Part shown: positions 43,406 through 52,364 of the stretch, piece by piece
How the letters are laid out: each line of letters starts with the position of its first letter
How positions within the stretch are numbered: position 1 is the first letter of the stretch
Assembly: GCF_018760365.1 (NCBI RefSeq)
Contig: NZ_JAHIAB010000009.1
Location: forward strand, 172,922 to 236,921
Direction: 5' to 3'
Length of the DNA stretch: 64,000 nucleotides
DNA from: Pseudooceanicola endophyticus
Lineage (GTDB): Bacteria > Pseudomonadota > Alphaproteobacteria > Rhodobacterales > Rhodobacteraceae
Translations under genes and position numbers: made by a program
The notes under the pieces: generated by a model
What the model saw: only the letters and a program-made list of their open reading frames with translations
What the model was told of the DNA's origin: nothing
Database searches by the model: none

Positions 43406-44257
43406 TCAGAGGGGCTGTCCCAGGGTCAGCAGCGCCTGGCGGAAGCCCGGCTCGCTCAGAACCACTTCCCCGGCGCCAAGCGCCCGGGCGTGCTGCAGCG
43501 CGCGCGAGACGAGCACCTGCGCGGTTTCCACCGCCTGCGGCAGCGCCAGTCCGCGCCCGATTCCGGCGACGATCAGCCCGGCGAACAGGTCCCCGGTCCC
43601 CGGGAGCGCGATGGGCAGGTGCGGCGTCGGGTGGCGGGATGTCCCCTCGGGCCCGAGGATCACGCTTTCGATATGACCCGGGGCGGTGTCGGCCAGGGCG
43701 CAGCCGGTGGCGATCAGCCGGGCATCGGGATGCAGGTTCAGCAGCGCACGGGCCGCCGGCAGGTCTTCCAGAGAGGTGATCTGCCGACCGGTCAGCCAGC
43801 CCAGCTCGAACGGGTTGGGGGTGGCGATGTCGGCCAGCGGCAGCAGTTGGTCGCGCATCACGTCGGCGATGGTTTCCGGCACGTAGAGGCCGGGCCCGGC
43901 ATCGCCCATGACCGGATCGCAGATATAGGTCAGGTGCGGGTTGGCGGCCTTCGCCTCGGCAACGAAATCGGCCACCTGCCGCGCCACCTCGAGCGAACCG
44001 ATGTAGCCGGTCAGCAGGAAATCCGCCCGCGCCGGCAGATCACGTTCCCGCGCGCCGCGCAGCAGGTCGGCGAAGAACGGCCCGGGCAGGGCCTGGCCGC
44101 GCAGCGTCGGGTAGTCGGGCGTGTTCGAGAAGACCACCGTCGGGATCGCGGCCACTTCCAGCCCCGCCGCCTGCATCGGGAACAGGCCGGCGGAATTCCC
44201 GACATGGCCGAAGACCACCTGGCTCTGGATCGAGATCACGAAGGGGGGGCGGGTCAT
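43406..44257 (-). CDS. pdxY: Pyridoxal kinase PdxY
   Basis: This 283-residue ribokinase-family protein phosphorylates pyridoxal to PLP. It has the PdxY N-terminus ISIQSQVVFGHVGNSAG, ICDPVMGD near residue 112 and the catalytic GTGDLFAGLIVAGI near 222. Its length is close to E. coli PdxY (287). The start at 44257 follows GGAGGTCCCC. It is 197 bases upstream of the Mo-enzyme operon on the same strand, and PLP supply may matter to dcyD and other PLP enzymes, though no direct link is visible. Confidence 0.93.
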   Translation of the reverse strand: MTRPPFVISIQSQVVFGHVGNSAGLFPMQAAGLEVAAIPTVVFSNTPDYPTLRGQALPGPFFADLLRGARERDLPARADFLLTGYIGSLEVARQVADFVAEAKAANPHLTYICDPVMGDAGPGLYVPETIADVMRDQLLPLADIATPNPFELGWLTGRQITSLEDLPAARALLNLHPDARLIATGCALADTAPGHIESVILGPEGTSRHPTPHLPIALPGTGDLFAGLIVAGIGRGLALPQAVETAQVLVSRALQHARALGAGEVVLSEPGFRQALLTLGQPL

Positions 44258-44624
44258 GGGGACCTCCGGAGATTGCACCGCTTCGCGATACCGCCCGGCG
44301 CGGCGGGGTTCAACCGATACGGCGCCGGTTGCTGCGGCGGAGGCGCGCCATGCGGGGCGTTTACGGAGGCCGCAGGTTGTGCCTACGCGCCCGACAGCGC
44401 ACAATGCGGTATGCGATTTTGGCGATTTGACATCCCCGGGCCAATGAAAGAGTAACGGGCTCCCGCAATCGGAAGGTACAGGGTTGTGCTTTCCTGTCGC
44501 CGGCTGCCGAAAGCCAGGGGCGGATCTGCCGCGATCCGCCGGCCCAGGCACCGACCCTCAGACGCCCCAGGGCCCGCCCGCCGAGGGTCCCAGGCAAACG
44601 TCTTTCATCAGGTTACAGACGATC
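44258..44624. other. Divergent promoter region between pdxY and the ABC exporter
   Basis: No gene is seen in these 367 bases. TTGACA at 44427-44432 with AGTAAC 18 bases on is a possible + strand promoter for the exporter gene. No clear operator was found. Confidence 0.4.
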
Positions 44625-46463
44625 ATGACCGCAACTGCCGATACCCCTTCCGATCCCTCTCCTCCGGCCTTCATCGAAGACAGGGGCGATGACACCAGCC
44701 TGGGCCAGGCCGACAACCGCCAGTTCCTGCGCCGTCTGCTGCTGACCGGGCTCAAGTCCCAGCGATGGACCTATGCCATCGCCATCGTCGCCATGATCGT
44801 GGCCGCCCTGGGCGCGACCATGACCGCCTGGGTGATGCAGGGGGTCGTCGATGCCATGAGCGCCAACAAGGACCGCGACGACGTGATCATCGTGGCCGCC
44901 ACCGTGGCCGGCATCTTCATGATCAAGGGCATCGCGACCTATGTCCAGACCGTCTACATGACCCGCGCCGGCAACCGGATCGTGGCGATGCTGCAGTTGC
45001 AGTTCTATGAACGGCTGCTGTCGCAGAGCGTCAGCTTCTTCAACATCAACGAAAGCTCGCAGCTGCTTCAGCACACGTCGCGCAGTGCCCAGAACGCGCG
45101 CCAGATCATCGACCTGATCGTCAGCTCGACCGTGCGCGACGTGCTGACCCTGATCGGCCTGGTCTGCGTGATGTTCTACCAGCAGCCGCTGCTGACCGTG
45201 GTGTCGCTGGTCGGCGGCCCGATCATCATGTTCGGGGTCCGCACCATCCTCAAGAGCGTGCGCAAGATCGTCGCCAAGGAAACCGCCTCGCTGACGGCGA
45301 TCCTGAAGGTCACGCAGGAGACCGCGCGGGGCTTCCAGATCATCAAGCTCTTCGGGCTTGAGCCGACCATGGGCAAGGTGATGAAGGACGCGGTGGAGCA
45401 GGTCGAGGACCGTTCCAATGCCGTGGCCCGGCTGAACGCCATCACCTCGCCGCTGGTCGAGACGCTCTCGGGGCTGGTGATCGCCGCCGTGGTGCTGATC
45501 AGCGCCATCGACCTGGTGGACGGCAACCCCACCACCCCCGGACAGCTGATGTCCTTCATCACCGCGCTGCTGATGGCCTATGAACCGGCCAAGCGGCTGA
45601 CCCGGATGCGGGTGAAGATCGAAAGCCTGATCGTGCCGCTGCGGCTGATGTTCGACCTGCTGTTCCAGCCGCTGACGGTCGAGGATGCGGTCAACAGCAA
45701 GCCGCTGCCCGATGGCCCGGGCGAGATCACGCTGCGCAACGTGCACTTTGCCTACCGCGATGCCGAACCGGTTCTGAACGGCGTGTCGATGACCTTCCAG
45801 GCCGGCAAGACCACCGCCATCGTCGGCGCTTCGGGCAGCGGCAAGTCCTCTCTGATGAACCTGCTGATGCGGCTTTACGACCCGACCGAAGGCAGCGTCT
45901 GCGTCGATGGCATGGACCTGCGCCATGTCACCACCCGCTCCCTGCACGAACGGCTGTCCTTCGTCGGCCAGGATACCTTCCTGTTCTCGACCTCGGTGAT
46001 GAACAACCTCAAGCTGGCGCGCAAGGAGGCCACGGAGGAGGAGATCGTTGCGGCGGCCAAGGCGGCCCATGCCCATGACTTCATCATGGAGCTGCCGCAG
46101 GGCTACGACACCGAGATCGGCGAGAACGGCGCCTTCCTGTCGGGGGGCCAGCGTCAGCGCCTGTCGATCGCCCGCGCCTTCCTGCGCAACGGCCGCATCC
46201 TGCTGCTGGACGAGGCCACCAGCGCGCTGGACGCGACCTCGGAAAGCCTGATCAAGGAGGCGCTGTCGCGGATCTCGCAGGATGCGACGACGGTGGTGAT
46301 CGCGCACCGTCTTTCGACGGTGATGGAGGCCGACCAGATCCATGTGCTCGACAAGGGGCGGATCATCCAGTCCGGCTCTCCGCAGGACCTGCTGAGCCGA
46401 CCGGGGCCGTTCCGTGCCTTCTTCGACCAGCAGAACAGCACCGCCGCGCCCGAGGCCGGCTGA
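44625..46463 (+). CDS. MsbA/BmrA-type ABC exporter
   Basis: This 612-residue half-transporter has an N-terminal six-segment membrane domain (ex. YAIAIVAMIVAALGATMTAW near residue 46) and a C-terminal ATPase with Walker A GASGSGKSS, signature [15 protein letters not shown] and Walker B ILLLDEATSALD. It should work as a homodimer. The membrane half resembles lipid A flippase MsbA, so lipid or drug export is likely; lipid A genes are not adjacent. The ATG at 44625 is chosen because it directly precedes the folded-domain sequence. A clear terminator follows at 46509. Confidence 0.88.
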   Translation: MTATADTPSDPSPPAFIEDRGDDTSLGQADNRQFLRRLLLTGLKSQRWTYAIAIVAMIVAALGATMTAWVMQGVVDAMSANKDRDDVIIVAATVAGIFMIKGIATYVQTVYMTRAGNRIVAMLQLQFYERLLSQSVSFFNINESSQLLQHTSRSAQNARQIIDLIVSSTVRDVLTLIGLVCVMFYQQPLLTVVSLVGGPIIMFGVRTILKSVRKIVAKETASLTAILKVTQETARGFQIIKLFGLEPTMGKVMKDAVEQVEDRSNAVARLNAITSPLVETLSGLVIAAVVLISAIDLVDGNPTTPGQLMSFITALLMAYEPAKRLTRMRVKIESLIVPLRLMFDLLFQPLTVEDAVNSKPLPDGPGEITLRNVHFAYRDAEPVLNGVSMTFQAGKTTAIVGASGSGKSSLMNLLMRLYDPTEGSVCVDGMDLRHVTTRSLHERLSFVGQDTFLFSTSVMNNLKLARKEATEEEIVAAAKAAHAHDFIMELPQGYDTEIGENGAFLSGGQRQRLSIARAFLRNGRILLLDEATSALDATSESLIKEALSRISQDATTVVIAHRLSTVMEADQIHVLDKGRIIQSGSPQDLLSRPGPFRAFFDQQNSTAAPEAG

Positions 46464-46508
46464 ACGCCCGTCCGGCGCCGGGCCCGCCGCGCGCCCGATC
46501 CCCACAAG

Positions 46509-46535
46509 GGGCCCGGTCTGAGGACCGGGCCCTTT
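46509..46535 (+). terminator. Rho-independent terminator of the ABC exporter gene
   Basis: GGGCCCGGTC-TGAG-GACCGGGCCC forms a perfect 10-base-pair stem with a 4-base loop, followed by TTT. Confidence 0.85.
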
Positions 46536-47757
46536 CCATGTGGCAGGGCCGCTTCGGTCCCGGTCCTGCGGACCAGAGGGCGCCAAGACCCTCCGATCCC
46601 CCTTCTGATGGTGATCCGAGGCTTCCTCTCTGGATGGACGGGTCAGGGCAAGGCGGGATGGTCCGGCAACGGGTTGCAAGCGGCGCAGGTTGGGCATGGC
46701 CGCGTTTCGCGGCGCAGGGGCCGCCCGGAGGAGGCGCGGGGAAGTGATCCCGGGGGGGATCGGACGGACATCTCAGATCTGGGATCCCGACCCCGCGCGG
46801 CCTGGCCTGCCGCAGGGTCCGGCGCCGGTCCGGGAACCTCTGTCCGCTGAACCGGCTCCTGGCGCAATCGAACCGGCGCCGCCTGATCGTGCCGCGCAGA
46901 CAAAGCCTTGCCGTCCCGACGACAGGGACCGGCAGGATCCCCAGACCGCCTGCCGCGCCGCATATGCGGACCATGGCGTGGCCTTTTCGGGGGACTGGGC
47001 CTTCGACCGCGATGTCGCCCGCCATGGCAAGGGCCCTGACCTGATCGCGCACGAAGTCGCAACGGGCCGCAGGACAATCCCTTCTTCAAAGGGGGAATGC
47101 CGCACCCGGGTCAGCGGCCCGGATCTTCTCCAAAGCGGGTGGTTTCAGCCCTGCCTGCAGCTGCCGGGCGGTCCGTTGCCCAAGCCCCCGGAATGCGGGG
47201 CCGGGATTTGCGGCGCCCTCCTTTTCTGGGCCGCGTCTGCGGCATGGGGCTGCGGTCGGGACCCTGTGGAAGGGCGCTTTGGGGGGCCGGGCCCGGTGCC
47301 GTGCGCCCTGGCCGCTGCGGCCCGGGTTGCCTGGGCGCTTGTGATCCCCTATCGCCCCGCTCCGGACGGGGCCGTTGCGGCAAAGGACAGGGCATGAGGC
47401 ATCTTCGGAAGAAATCCTTCGGCAGTCCCGGCGAGGCGCAGCGAAGACGGGCCGCTGGCCGAACCCATGGCGGTGCCCGGCGGGACCCTTGCCTGCATGT
47501 CGCGCGGCCATGATCCCTGTGGCGTCGGCCACAGGTTCGGGATGTAGTGTCGGAACGTGAAGGAGGGCCCCTTGCGCAACACGCGCTTCGTCGTCGCATC
47601 CGAGGTCGGATGGATCGGGACCCGGCAGGCGATCTGACCCATTGTGCGGGCTCCGGAGGGCGCCCCGCAGCCCAGTCATTGCCCCGCACGGCGGGGGCTT
47701 CGGCGGTTCGTCCCGCGCAGGAGACGCGGACCAAGCCGGATCGAGGAGGAGAGAAAG
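46536..47757. other. 1.2-kb gene-poor region between the ABC exporter and the sugar transporter
   Basis: No intact gene is convincing here. Several long open frames exist only because of the high GC content. The one recognisable piece is a metallo-beta-lactamase-fold remnant at 46960-47064, described separately. A minus-strand ORF of 97 codons at 47349-47642 matches no family I know. The upstream region of the sugar-transporter gene lies at the right end, with GGAGGAGAG at 47744-47753. Confidence 0.6.
46960..47064 (+). pseudogene. Remnant of a metallo-beta-lactamase-fold hydrolase
   Basis: About 35 codons read ADHGVAFSGDWAFDRDVARH then GKGPDLIAHEVAT. This matches the MBL-fold segment with a metal-binding Asp after SGD and a His in the LIAHE stretch, as in ribonuclease Z and AtsA-like hydrolases. 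No other MBL motifs (HxHxDH) were found in the flanks, in any frame I checked, so this is most likely a decayed fragment. Confidence 0.5.
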
Positions 47758-49164
47758 ATGCGCCATTCCGGCACGGAGTCCGCCCGTATCGCGGTCGCCG
47801 GCAACGGCTCCGCCCCCCATGTCCGCCGCATGGGCCTGCTGGTCCTGGTGGCCACCTTCGGCGGGTTGCTGTTCGGCTATGATACCGGGGTGGTCAACGG
47901 GGCGCTCGGGCCGATGCGGATTGACCTGGGACTGACCGCCATGACCGAGGGCCTTGCCGTCTCGATCCTGATCTTCGGCGCGGCTCTTGGTGCGCTCGGC
48001 GGAGGGTACATGGCCGACCGGATCGGGCGGCGGCGCAACATCCTTTACTTGTCGGTGCTGTTCATTCTGGGGACCGTCGGGGCCGCCTGTGCGCCCGACT
48101 GGCAGGTGTTGTCGTTGTTCCGCTTCATCCTGGGGCTGGCGGTGGGCGGTGCCTCGACCACGGTGCCGATCTACCTGGCGGAATGTGCCCCGGCCGCGCA
48201 GCGCGGCGGCCTGGTCACCCGCAACGAGCTGATGATTGTCTTCGGCCAGTTCGCGGCCTTCGTGATCAATGCGCTGATCTACAATATCTGGGGGGCGCAT
48301 CCCGGGGTCTGGCGGTACATGCTGGTGATTGCCGTGCTGCCGGCCATCGCGCTGCTGCTGGGGATGCTGAGGATGCCACCCAGCCCGCGCTGGCTGTCGG
48401 CGACCGGGCGCCATGACGAGGCGCTGGAGGTATTGCGCTCGATCCGCAGTGCAGAAGAGGCGCTGGAGGAACACCACGAACTGCGCAGCCTGCGCCCGAG
48501 CAATCCGCAAGACCAGGCGCTGTGGCGCGAACCCTGGGTGCGGCGGCTGATCCGGATCGGCGTCGGGCTGGGGATCTGTCAGCAGCTGACCGGGATCAAC
48601 GCGGTGATGTACTACGGCACCCAGCTGTTGCAGGACGCGGGCTTTTCCGCCGGGGCGGCCATCATCGCCAATATCCTGAACGGGGTGGCAAGCCTCGCGG
48701 GGATCTCGGCGGGCCTGCTGGTGATGAACCGGGTGAACCGGCGCTGGCTGCTGCTGGGCGGGTTCGGCCTGATCGCGGTGCTGCATGTGCTGGTGGGGCT
48801 GGCGGCGCTGTGGATGCCCGACACCGCCCTGAAACCCTTCGTGGTGATGAGCCTCGTCGCCGGCTTCGTCTTCATCATGCAGGGCAGCGTCGGCCCGCTG
48901 GTCTGGCTGCTGCTGGCCGAGATCTTTCCGCTGAAGATCCGCAGCTTCGCCATGGGGGTCTGCGTCTTCGCCCTCTGGGTCGCCAACGGGATGCTGACCT
49001 TCGCCTTCCCGCCGCTGGTCGCGGGGCTGGGCATCGGCCCCACCTTCTTCCTGTTCGCCGCCATCGCCCTGGGCGCGTGGATCTTCGTCTGGCGCGCGGT
49101 GCCGGAAACCCGCGGCGTGTCGCTTGAGAAGGTCGAGGCCGGCTTTCGCGATGGCAGCCTCTGA
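47758..49164 (+). CDS. Sugar-porter MFS transporter
   Basis: This 468-residue transporter has 12 membrane segments and sugar-porter motifs: GGLLFGYDTGVVNGA near residue 35, ADRIGRRRN near 88, the QQLTGINAVMYYGTQL motif near 275 and VPETRGVSLEKVEA at the end. It should import a sugar or polyol by proton symport. The start at 47758 follows GAGGAGGAGAG and is preferred to a longer frame that lacks such a site. It converges with the amidase gene across a terminator. Confidence 0.93.
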   Translation: MRHSGTESARIAVAGNGSAPHVRRMGLLVLVATFGGLLFGYDTGVVNGALGPMRIDLGLTAMTEGLAVSILIFGAALGALGGGYMADRIGRRRNILYLSVLFILGTVGAACAPDWQVLSLFRFILGLAVGGASTTVPIYLAECAPAAQRGGLVTRNELMIVFGQFAAFVINALIYNIWGAHPGVWRYMLVIAVLPAIALLLGMLRMPPSPRWLSATGRHDEALEVLRSIRSAEEALEEHHELRSLRPSNPQDQALWREPWVRRLIRIGVGLGICQQLTGINAVMYYGTQLLQDAGFSAGAAIIANILNGVASLAGISAGLLVMNRVNRRWLLLGGFGLIAVLHVLVGLAALWMPDTALKPFVVMSLVAGFVFIMQGSVGPLVWLLLAEIFPLKIRSFAMGVCVFALWVANGMLTFAFPPLVAGLGIGPTFFLFAAIALGAWIFVWRAVPETRGVSLEKVEAGFRDGSL

Positions 49165-49176
49165 ACCGGCGGGTGT

Positions 49177-49196
49177 CGGGCCCCCGCAGGGGCCCG
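49177..49196. terminator. Terminator between convergent MFS and amidase genes
   Basis: CGGGCCCC-CGCA-GGGGCCCG forms a perfect 8-base-pair stem with a 4-base loop, followed by GTTC, in the gap between two convergent genes. Confidence 0.6.
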
Positions 49197-49198
49197 GT

Positions 49199-50572
49199 TC
49201 ACAGGGCCGCCTCGATCCGCAGGGCCATCGCCAGCAGCATCCGGTCGGCGCCGATCGGGGCCTCCAGCATCATCCCCACCGGCAGGCCGTCCGCATCCAG
49301 CCCCGCCGGCAGCGTCAGCGAGGGCTGGCCGGTCAGCGTCGCCAGCGCGGTCTGGCGGGTGACCACGGGCATTGTCGCGCGCGCCTCTCCGTCGATCTGG
49401 AGGACCGAGAACTCGGCCTCGGCGGGGGGCTGCACGGGGCTGGTGGGCATCACCACCAGATCGACGCCATGGTTGGGGAAGATCGCCCCGAAACGCGCCT
49501 GAAGCGTGGCCCGGGTGCCGGACAGGATTTCGGCATAGGTCCCTGCGGTCTCTGCCGCCAGCTTCGGTACGGCGGCGAAGATCGCGCGCACGTCGGGGCT
49601 TGAGAGGCTGGCGGCGAAATCCGCCCAGGCGATGCCGCGCGCCTCCAGGAAGGTGCTCCAGTAGGCCAGCGTCTCGTTGAAGACCAGCGGCATGCCGACC
49701 TCGTCCTCCCAGCGGTCGAAGTCGAAGGCGGGCAGGGGGATGATCTCGGCCAGACCGGCGGCGACGAGCCTGTCGAGCGCGCTCCGGAAGGTGGCCTCCA
49801 GGGTGGGGCAGTAGCCGGGCAGGGCATCGGCGGGCAGGCCCAGGCGCAGCGGCCGGTCGGGCAGGGCGGGCAGGGTGGCGTCCTCGGGCACGATCACCGC
49901 GTCGATTTCGGCGATGTCGGCGACGCAGGCGGCCAGCACGCCGATGGTGTCGCGGGTGGGCGAGAGGTTCAGCACGCCATCCCCGGGATAGCGTCCGCTT
50001 GAGGGGCGCAGGCCCGCGACGCCGCAGAAGCTGGCCGGGATGCGCACCGAAGCCCCGGTATCGGAGCCAAGCGCCGCCGGCACCAGCCCGCTGCCCACCG
50101 CCGCCCCCGATCCCCCCGAGGAGCCGCCCGCCGTGCGTCCCAGATCGAAGGGATTGCGCACGCTGCCATAGCCGCCATTGTCGGAGGTCACGCCGAAGGC
50201 CAGCTCATGCATGTTGAGCTTGGCGGGCACCCAGGCGCCGGCGGCGCGCAGCCGGGCGACCACGGAGGCATCCTGTGCGGGCCGGTTGCCCGCCAGCGCA
50301 GGCGCGCCGCCGGTGGTGGCAAAGCCGGCCACGTCGATATTGTCCTTCACGCCGATGGGCAGGCCGGCGAGCGGGCCCTCGCAGGCGCGCGGCGGGGTGA
50401 AATCCGCCGCGATCACCGCATGCAGCGGATCGGCCTTGGCGCGGGCTTCCAGCCGGGCGGCCAGGGCGGCCAGGGCGGGCAGGCCGTCAGAGGCGATCTC
50501 GGCGCGGGTCTGCGCCAGGCTCAGCGGGCCGAACTGGCCGGGGGCGGGACGGATTTCGGGGGTCTTGGTCAT
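49199..50572 (-). CDS. Amidase-signature family hydrolase
   Basis: This 457-residue enzyme shows the full amidase-signature triad: the Lys in PIGVKDNIDVAG near residue 76, the cis-Ser in GGSSGGSGAAVGSG near 150 and the nucleophile Ser in GSDTGASVRIPASF near 174. It hydrolyses an amide. Related enzymes include AtzF-like, indoleacetamide and general amidases, and the substrate cannot be told. The ATG at 50572 is preceded, 3 bases away, by the stop of a short Tat-signal ORF. Confidence 0.92.
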   Translation of the reverse strand: MTKTPEIRPAPGQFGPLSLAQTRAEIASDGLPALAALAARLEARAKADPLHAVIAADFTPPRACEGPLAGLPIGVKDNIDVAGFATTGGAPALAGNRPAQDASVVARLRAAGAWVPAKLNMHELAFGVTSDNGGYGSVRNPFDLGRTAGGSSGGSGAAVGSGLVPAALGSDTGASVRIPASFCGVAGLRPSSGRYPGDGVLNLSPTRDTIGVLAACVADIAEIDAVIVPEDATLPALPDRPLRLGLPADALPGYCPTLEATFRSALDRLVAAGLAEIIPLPAFDFDRWEDEVGMPLVFNETLAYWSTFLEARGIAWADFAASLSSPDVRAIFAAVPKLAAETAGTYAEILSGTRATLQARFGAIFPNHGVDLVVMPTSPVQPPAEAEFSVLQIDGEARATMPVVTRQTALATLTGQPSLTLPAGLDADGLPVGMMLEAPIGADRMLLAMALRIEAAL

Positions 50573-50575
50573 GGT

Positions 50576-50752
50576 TCAAACCTTCATCTGTTCGCTCAGG
50601 GCGGCGCGCAGGTCCGCCCCGGCGTCCTTGCGCAGGACCATGGCGCCGTGGTCGAGGACGAGGGCGCGGGCCCTGGCCAGTGCGGGGGCGGCCAGCAGCG
50701 CAGAGGCCACAGGCGCCCCGGTGCCCGATTTCAGAAAGCTGCGCCGATCCAT
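50576..50752 (-). CDS. 58-residue Tat-signal peptide protein, possibly truncated
   Basis: A short ORF starts MDRRSFLKSGTGAPVASALL and goes on to AAPALARARALVLDHGAM. The N-terminus is a textbook twin-arginine signal (DRRSFLKSG, then a hydrophobic segment and ALA cleavage site), but only about 30 residues follow. It ends 3 bases before the amidase ATG. It may be the stump of an exported protein whose body has been lost, or a very small exported peptide. It is not related to any protein I recognise beyond the signal. Confidence 0.55.
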   Translation of the reverse strand: MDRRSFLKSGTGAPVASALLAAPALARARALVLDHGAMVLRKDAGADLRAALSEQMKV

Positions 50753-51032
50753 GCGATGTCTCTTGTTGCGGTGCGCCCGCGCCGGGGCGCCTGTTCCGTT
50801 CCCAGACCTACGGGGCGTCCGCAGGAGGCGGGTATCGTCAGAAACAACGATGGCGCCCCGGGGGGCGGGCCGCACTGCAGGAAGGTGGTCAAGAAACGGG
50901 CAGGGAGCGGGGAAGGCATCCTTCCCGGAGGGCCGTGTCCGCCGGTTGCGCTTTCCCCGCCCCCGGGCCCGGCGCTAGTCCTGCCCCTGTCGCCCCGGGC
51001 GGGGCGCTTCGGACCATCCACGGGATTGCGCC

Positions 51033-51740
51033 ATGTCCATCCAGATGCACCAGCTTCAGAAATTCGGAGAGATCGTCCGCACGCTCGAAACCTTCGACGG
51101 GCCGCAGAACATCCGCGAAGCGGTCTTTCCGCAGATCATTGCGCTGGTTGAAGCCGATTTCGCAGCCAGCTACCGCTGGAACAACCGCAAGCGCATCTCC
51201 GAAGATGGCCTCTATCACAACATGTACGAGACCGCCGGGCGCGACCATGACGGCTATTTCCAGTTCCGCGATCCGATCACGATGCGGATGCGGGCGGCGG
51301 GGCGGGCGGCCAGTGTCGACGAGGTGATCGACCGCAAGGCGCTGGAGGCATCGGAGTTCTGGAACGGCTTCCTGCAACGCGACGGGCTGCATTTCGGAAT
51401 GAACATCTTCCTGTTCGACGGGGCCGAGGACCTGGGGGATTTCCGGCTTTGGCGCAGCCGCGATCACGGCCCCTTCGCCGAGGCTCAGGTCACGCTTCTG
51501 GAGGCGTTGCGGCCGCATCTGGGGCGCGCCCTCTCGCGCCAGTCCTGCCGCTACGCGGGCCTGACCCCACGCGAGCAGGAGGTGGTGCACCTGGTGGCGC
51601 GCGGCTGCCGGGACCAGGACATCGGCCGCATCCTGCGGATCTCGATCTCGACCGTGCGCACCCATCTCAACAAGGCGATGGAGAAACGCTGCTGCGCCAA
51701 TCGGGCCGAGCTTGCCGCCAGCCTGCGAGCGCTGTCCTGA
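51033..51740 (+). CDS. LuxR-family regulator
   Basis: This 235-residue regulator has a C-terminal LuxR/GerE helix-turn-helix (GLTPREQEVVHLVARGCRDQ near residue 175; then the DNA-contact helix SISTVRTHLNKAMEKRCCAN) and an N-terminal domain of about 150 residues that I cannot name. No autoinducer synthase is near, so it is not clearly a quorum-sensing receptor. It is divergent from the amidase and may regulate it. The start at 51033 has only a weak GGGA site. Confidence 0.87.
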   Translation: MSIQMHQLQKFGEIVRTLETFDGPQNIREAVFPQIIALVEADFAASYRWNNRKRISEDGLYHNMYETAGRDHDGYFQFRDPITMRMRAAGRAASVDEVIDRKALEASEFWNGFLQRDGLHFGMNIFLFDGAEDLGDFRLWRSRDHGPFAEAQVTLLEALRPHLGRALSRQSCRYAGLTPREQEVVHLVARGCRDQDIGRILRISISTVRTHLNKAMEKRCCANRAELAASLRALS

Positions 51741-52364
51741 CGGGTATCCCGGGGCAAAGCCGCGCGTCCATCCGGCTCTCCGGATCCGGCCCTTTCGAAG
51801 CGGCCCCTTCGGATGTTGGGGCGCTTTGCATGTGATGCAGGGCGGGACGGCGGCGCAATATTTCCGAACAGATCGGGAAATGACCTGCGGGAGTTGAATT
51901 CCCTCAGGTTTCTGAATGGATTTGCTTTTCCATCAAGGTGTCCGGAGGATCTTCTGCGCCATTATGTTGGGCGACAGGTCTTTCATATGCATTGCGATTG
52001 GCATCGTGGCATATTCGAGTTGTAATTCCGTCTGGATCCGAAAAGCGGGCCATTTTCGATGTTCTGGCGGCAGAGCTGGCCCAAAAGCCGGAAGATCGAT
52101 AGAAACTGGGGCGGTGCCATCGCCCCTGGCGGCGGCGCGATGATCGCCGCATCGGAGCCGAGGCCTGGGACAGCGTCCTGCCGGAGATCGCCTTTCGCCG
52201 GGCCCGAAGCGGATCCGGCTGGTCCGTCCGGCACAACGGGCCCGGCCAGCCCGGCGGGGGTCTTTCGCGCGGGATGGATTGACAAACCTGACTGTAATAA
52301 TCAGGAATGACCCGCGCGGCGCCCCGGGGGCTGCGTCTTCCGTTCCCGTACCGATCGTTCCGAC
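51741..52364. other. Long upstream region of the AraC gene, with an iron-type promoter
   Basis: No gene is convincing in these 624 bases. The middle (about 51840-52040) is distinctly AT-rich. The right end holds TTGACA at 52279-52284 followed by a TGA-N9-TCA box (52289-52303), described separately, and the AraC start at 52365. Confidence 0.5.
52289..52303. promoter_or_regulatory. Putative RirA-type iron box (IRO) upstream of the AraC regulator
   Basis: TGA-CTGTAATAA-TCA fits the TGA-N9-TCA consensus for RirA in alphaproteobacteria. It is centred in a wider repeat, CCTGA-N9-TCAGG (52287-52305). It lies directly downstream of TTGACA at 52279, so a bound repressor would block the promoter. A second such box lies before the TonB receptor gene. 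Confidence 0.6.

Noticed and set aside
46690..47397. A 235-codon open frame on the + strand in the gap after the ABC exporter
   Set aside because: High-GC frame with no ribosome-binding site and no family along its length; only about 35 codons look like an MBL-fold remnant, so it is not kept as a gene.
47349..47642. A 97-codon open frame on the minus strand upstream of the sugar transporter
   Set aside because: No recognisable domain, no clear ribosome-binding site, and high GC makes such frames common by chance.
51916..52143. A small + strand ORF in the AT-rich gap before the AraC gene
   Set aside because: No ribosome-binding site and no family; the minus-strand alternative is equally poor.
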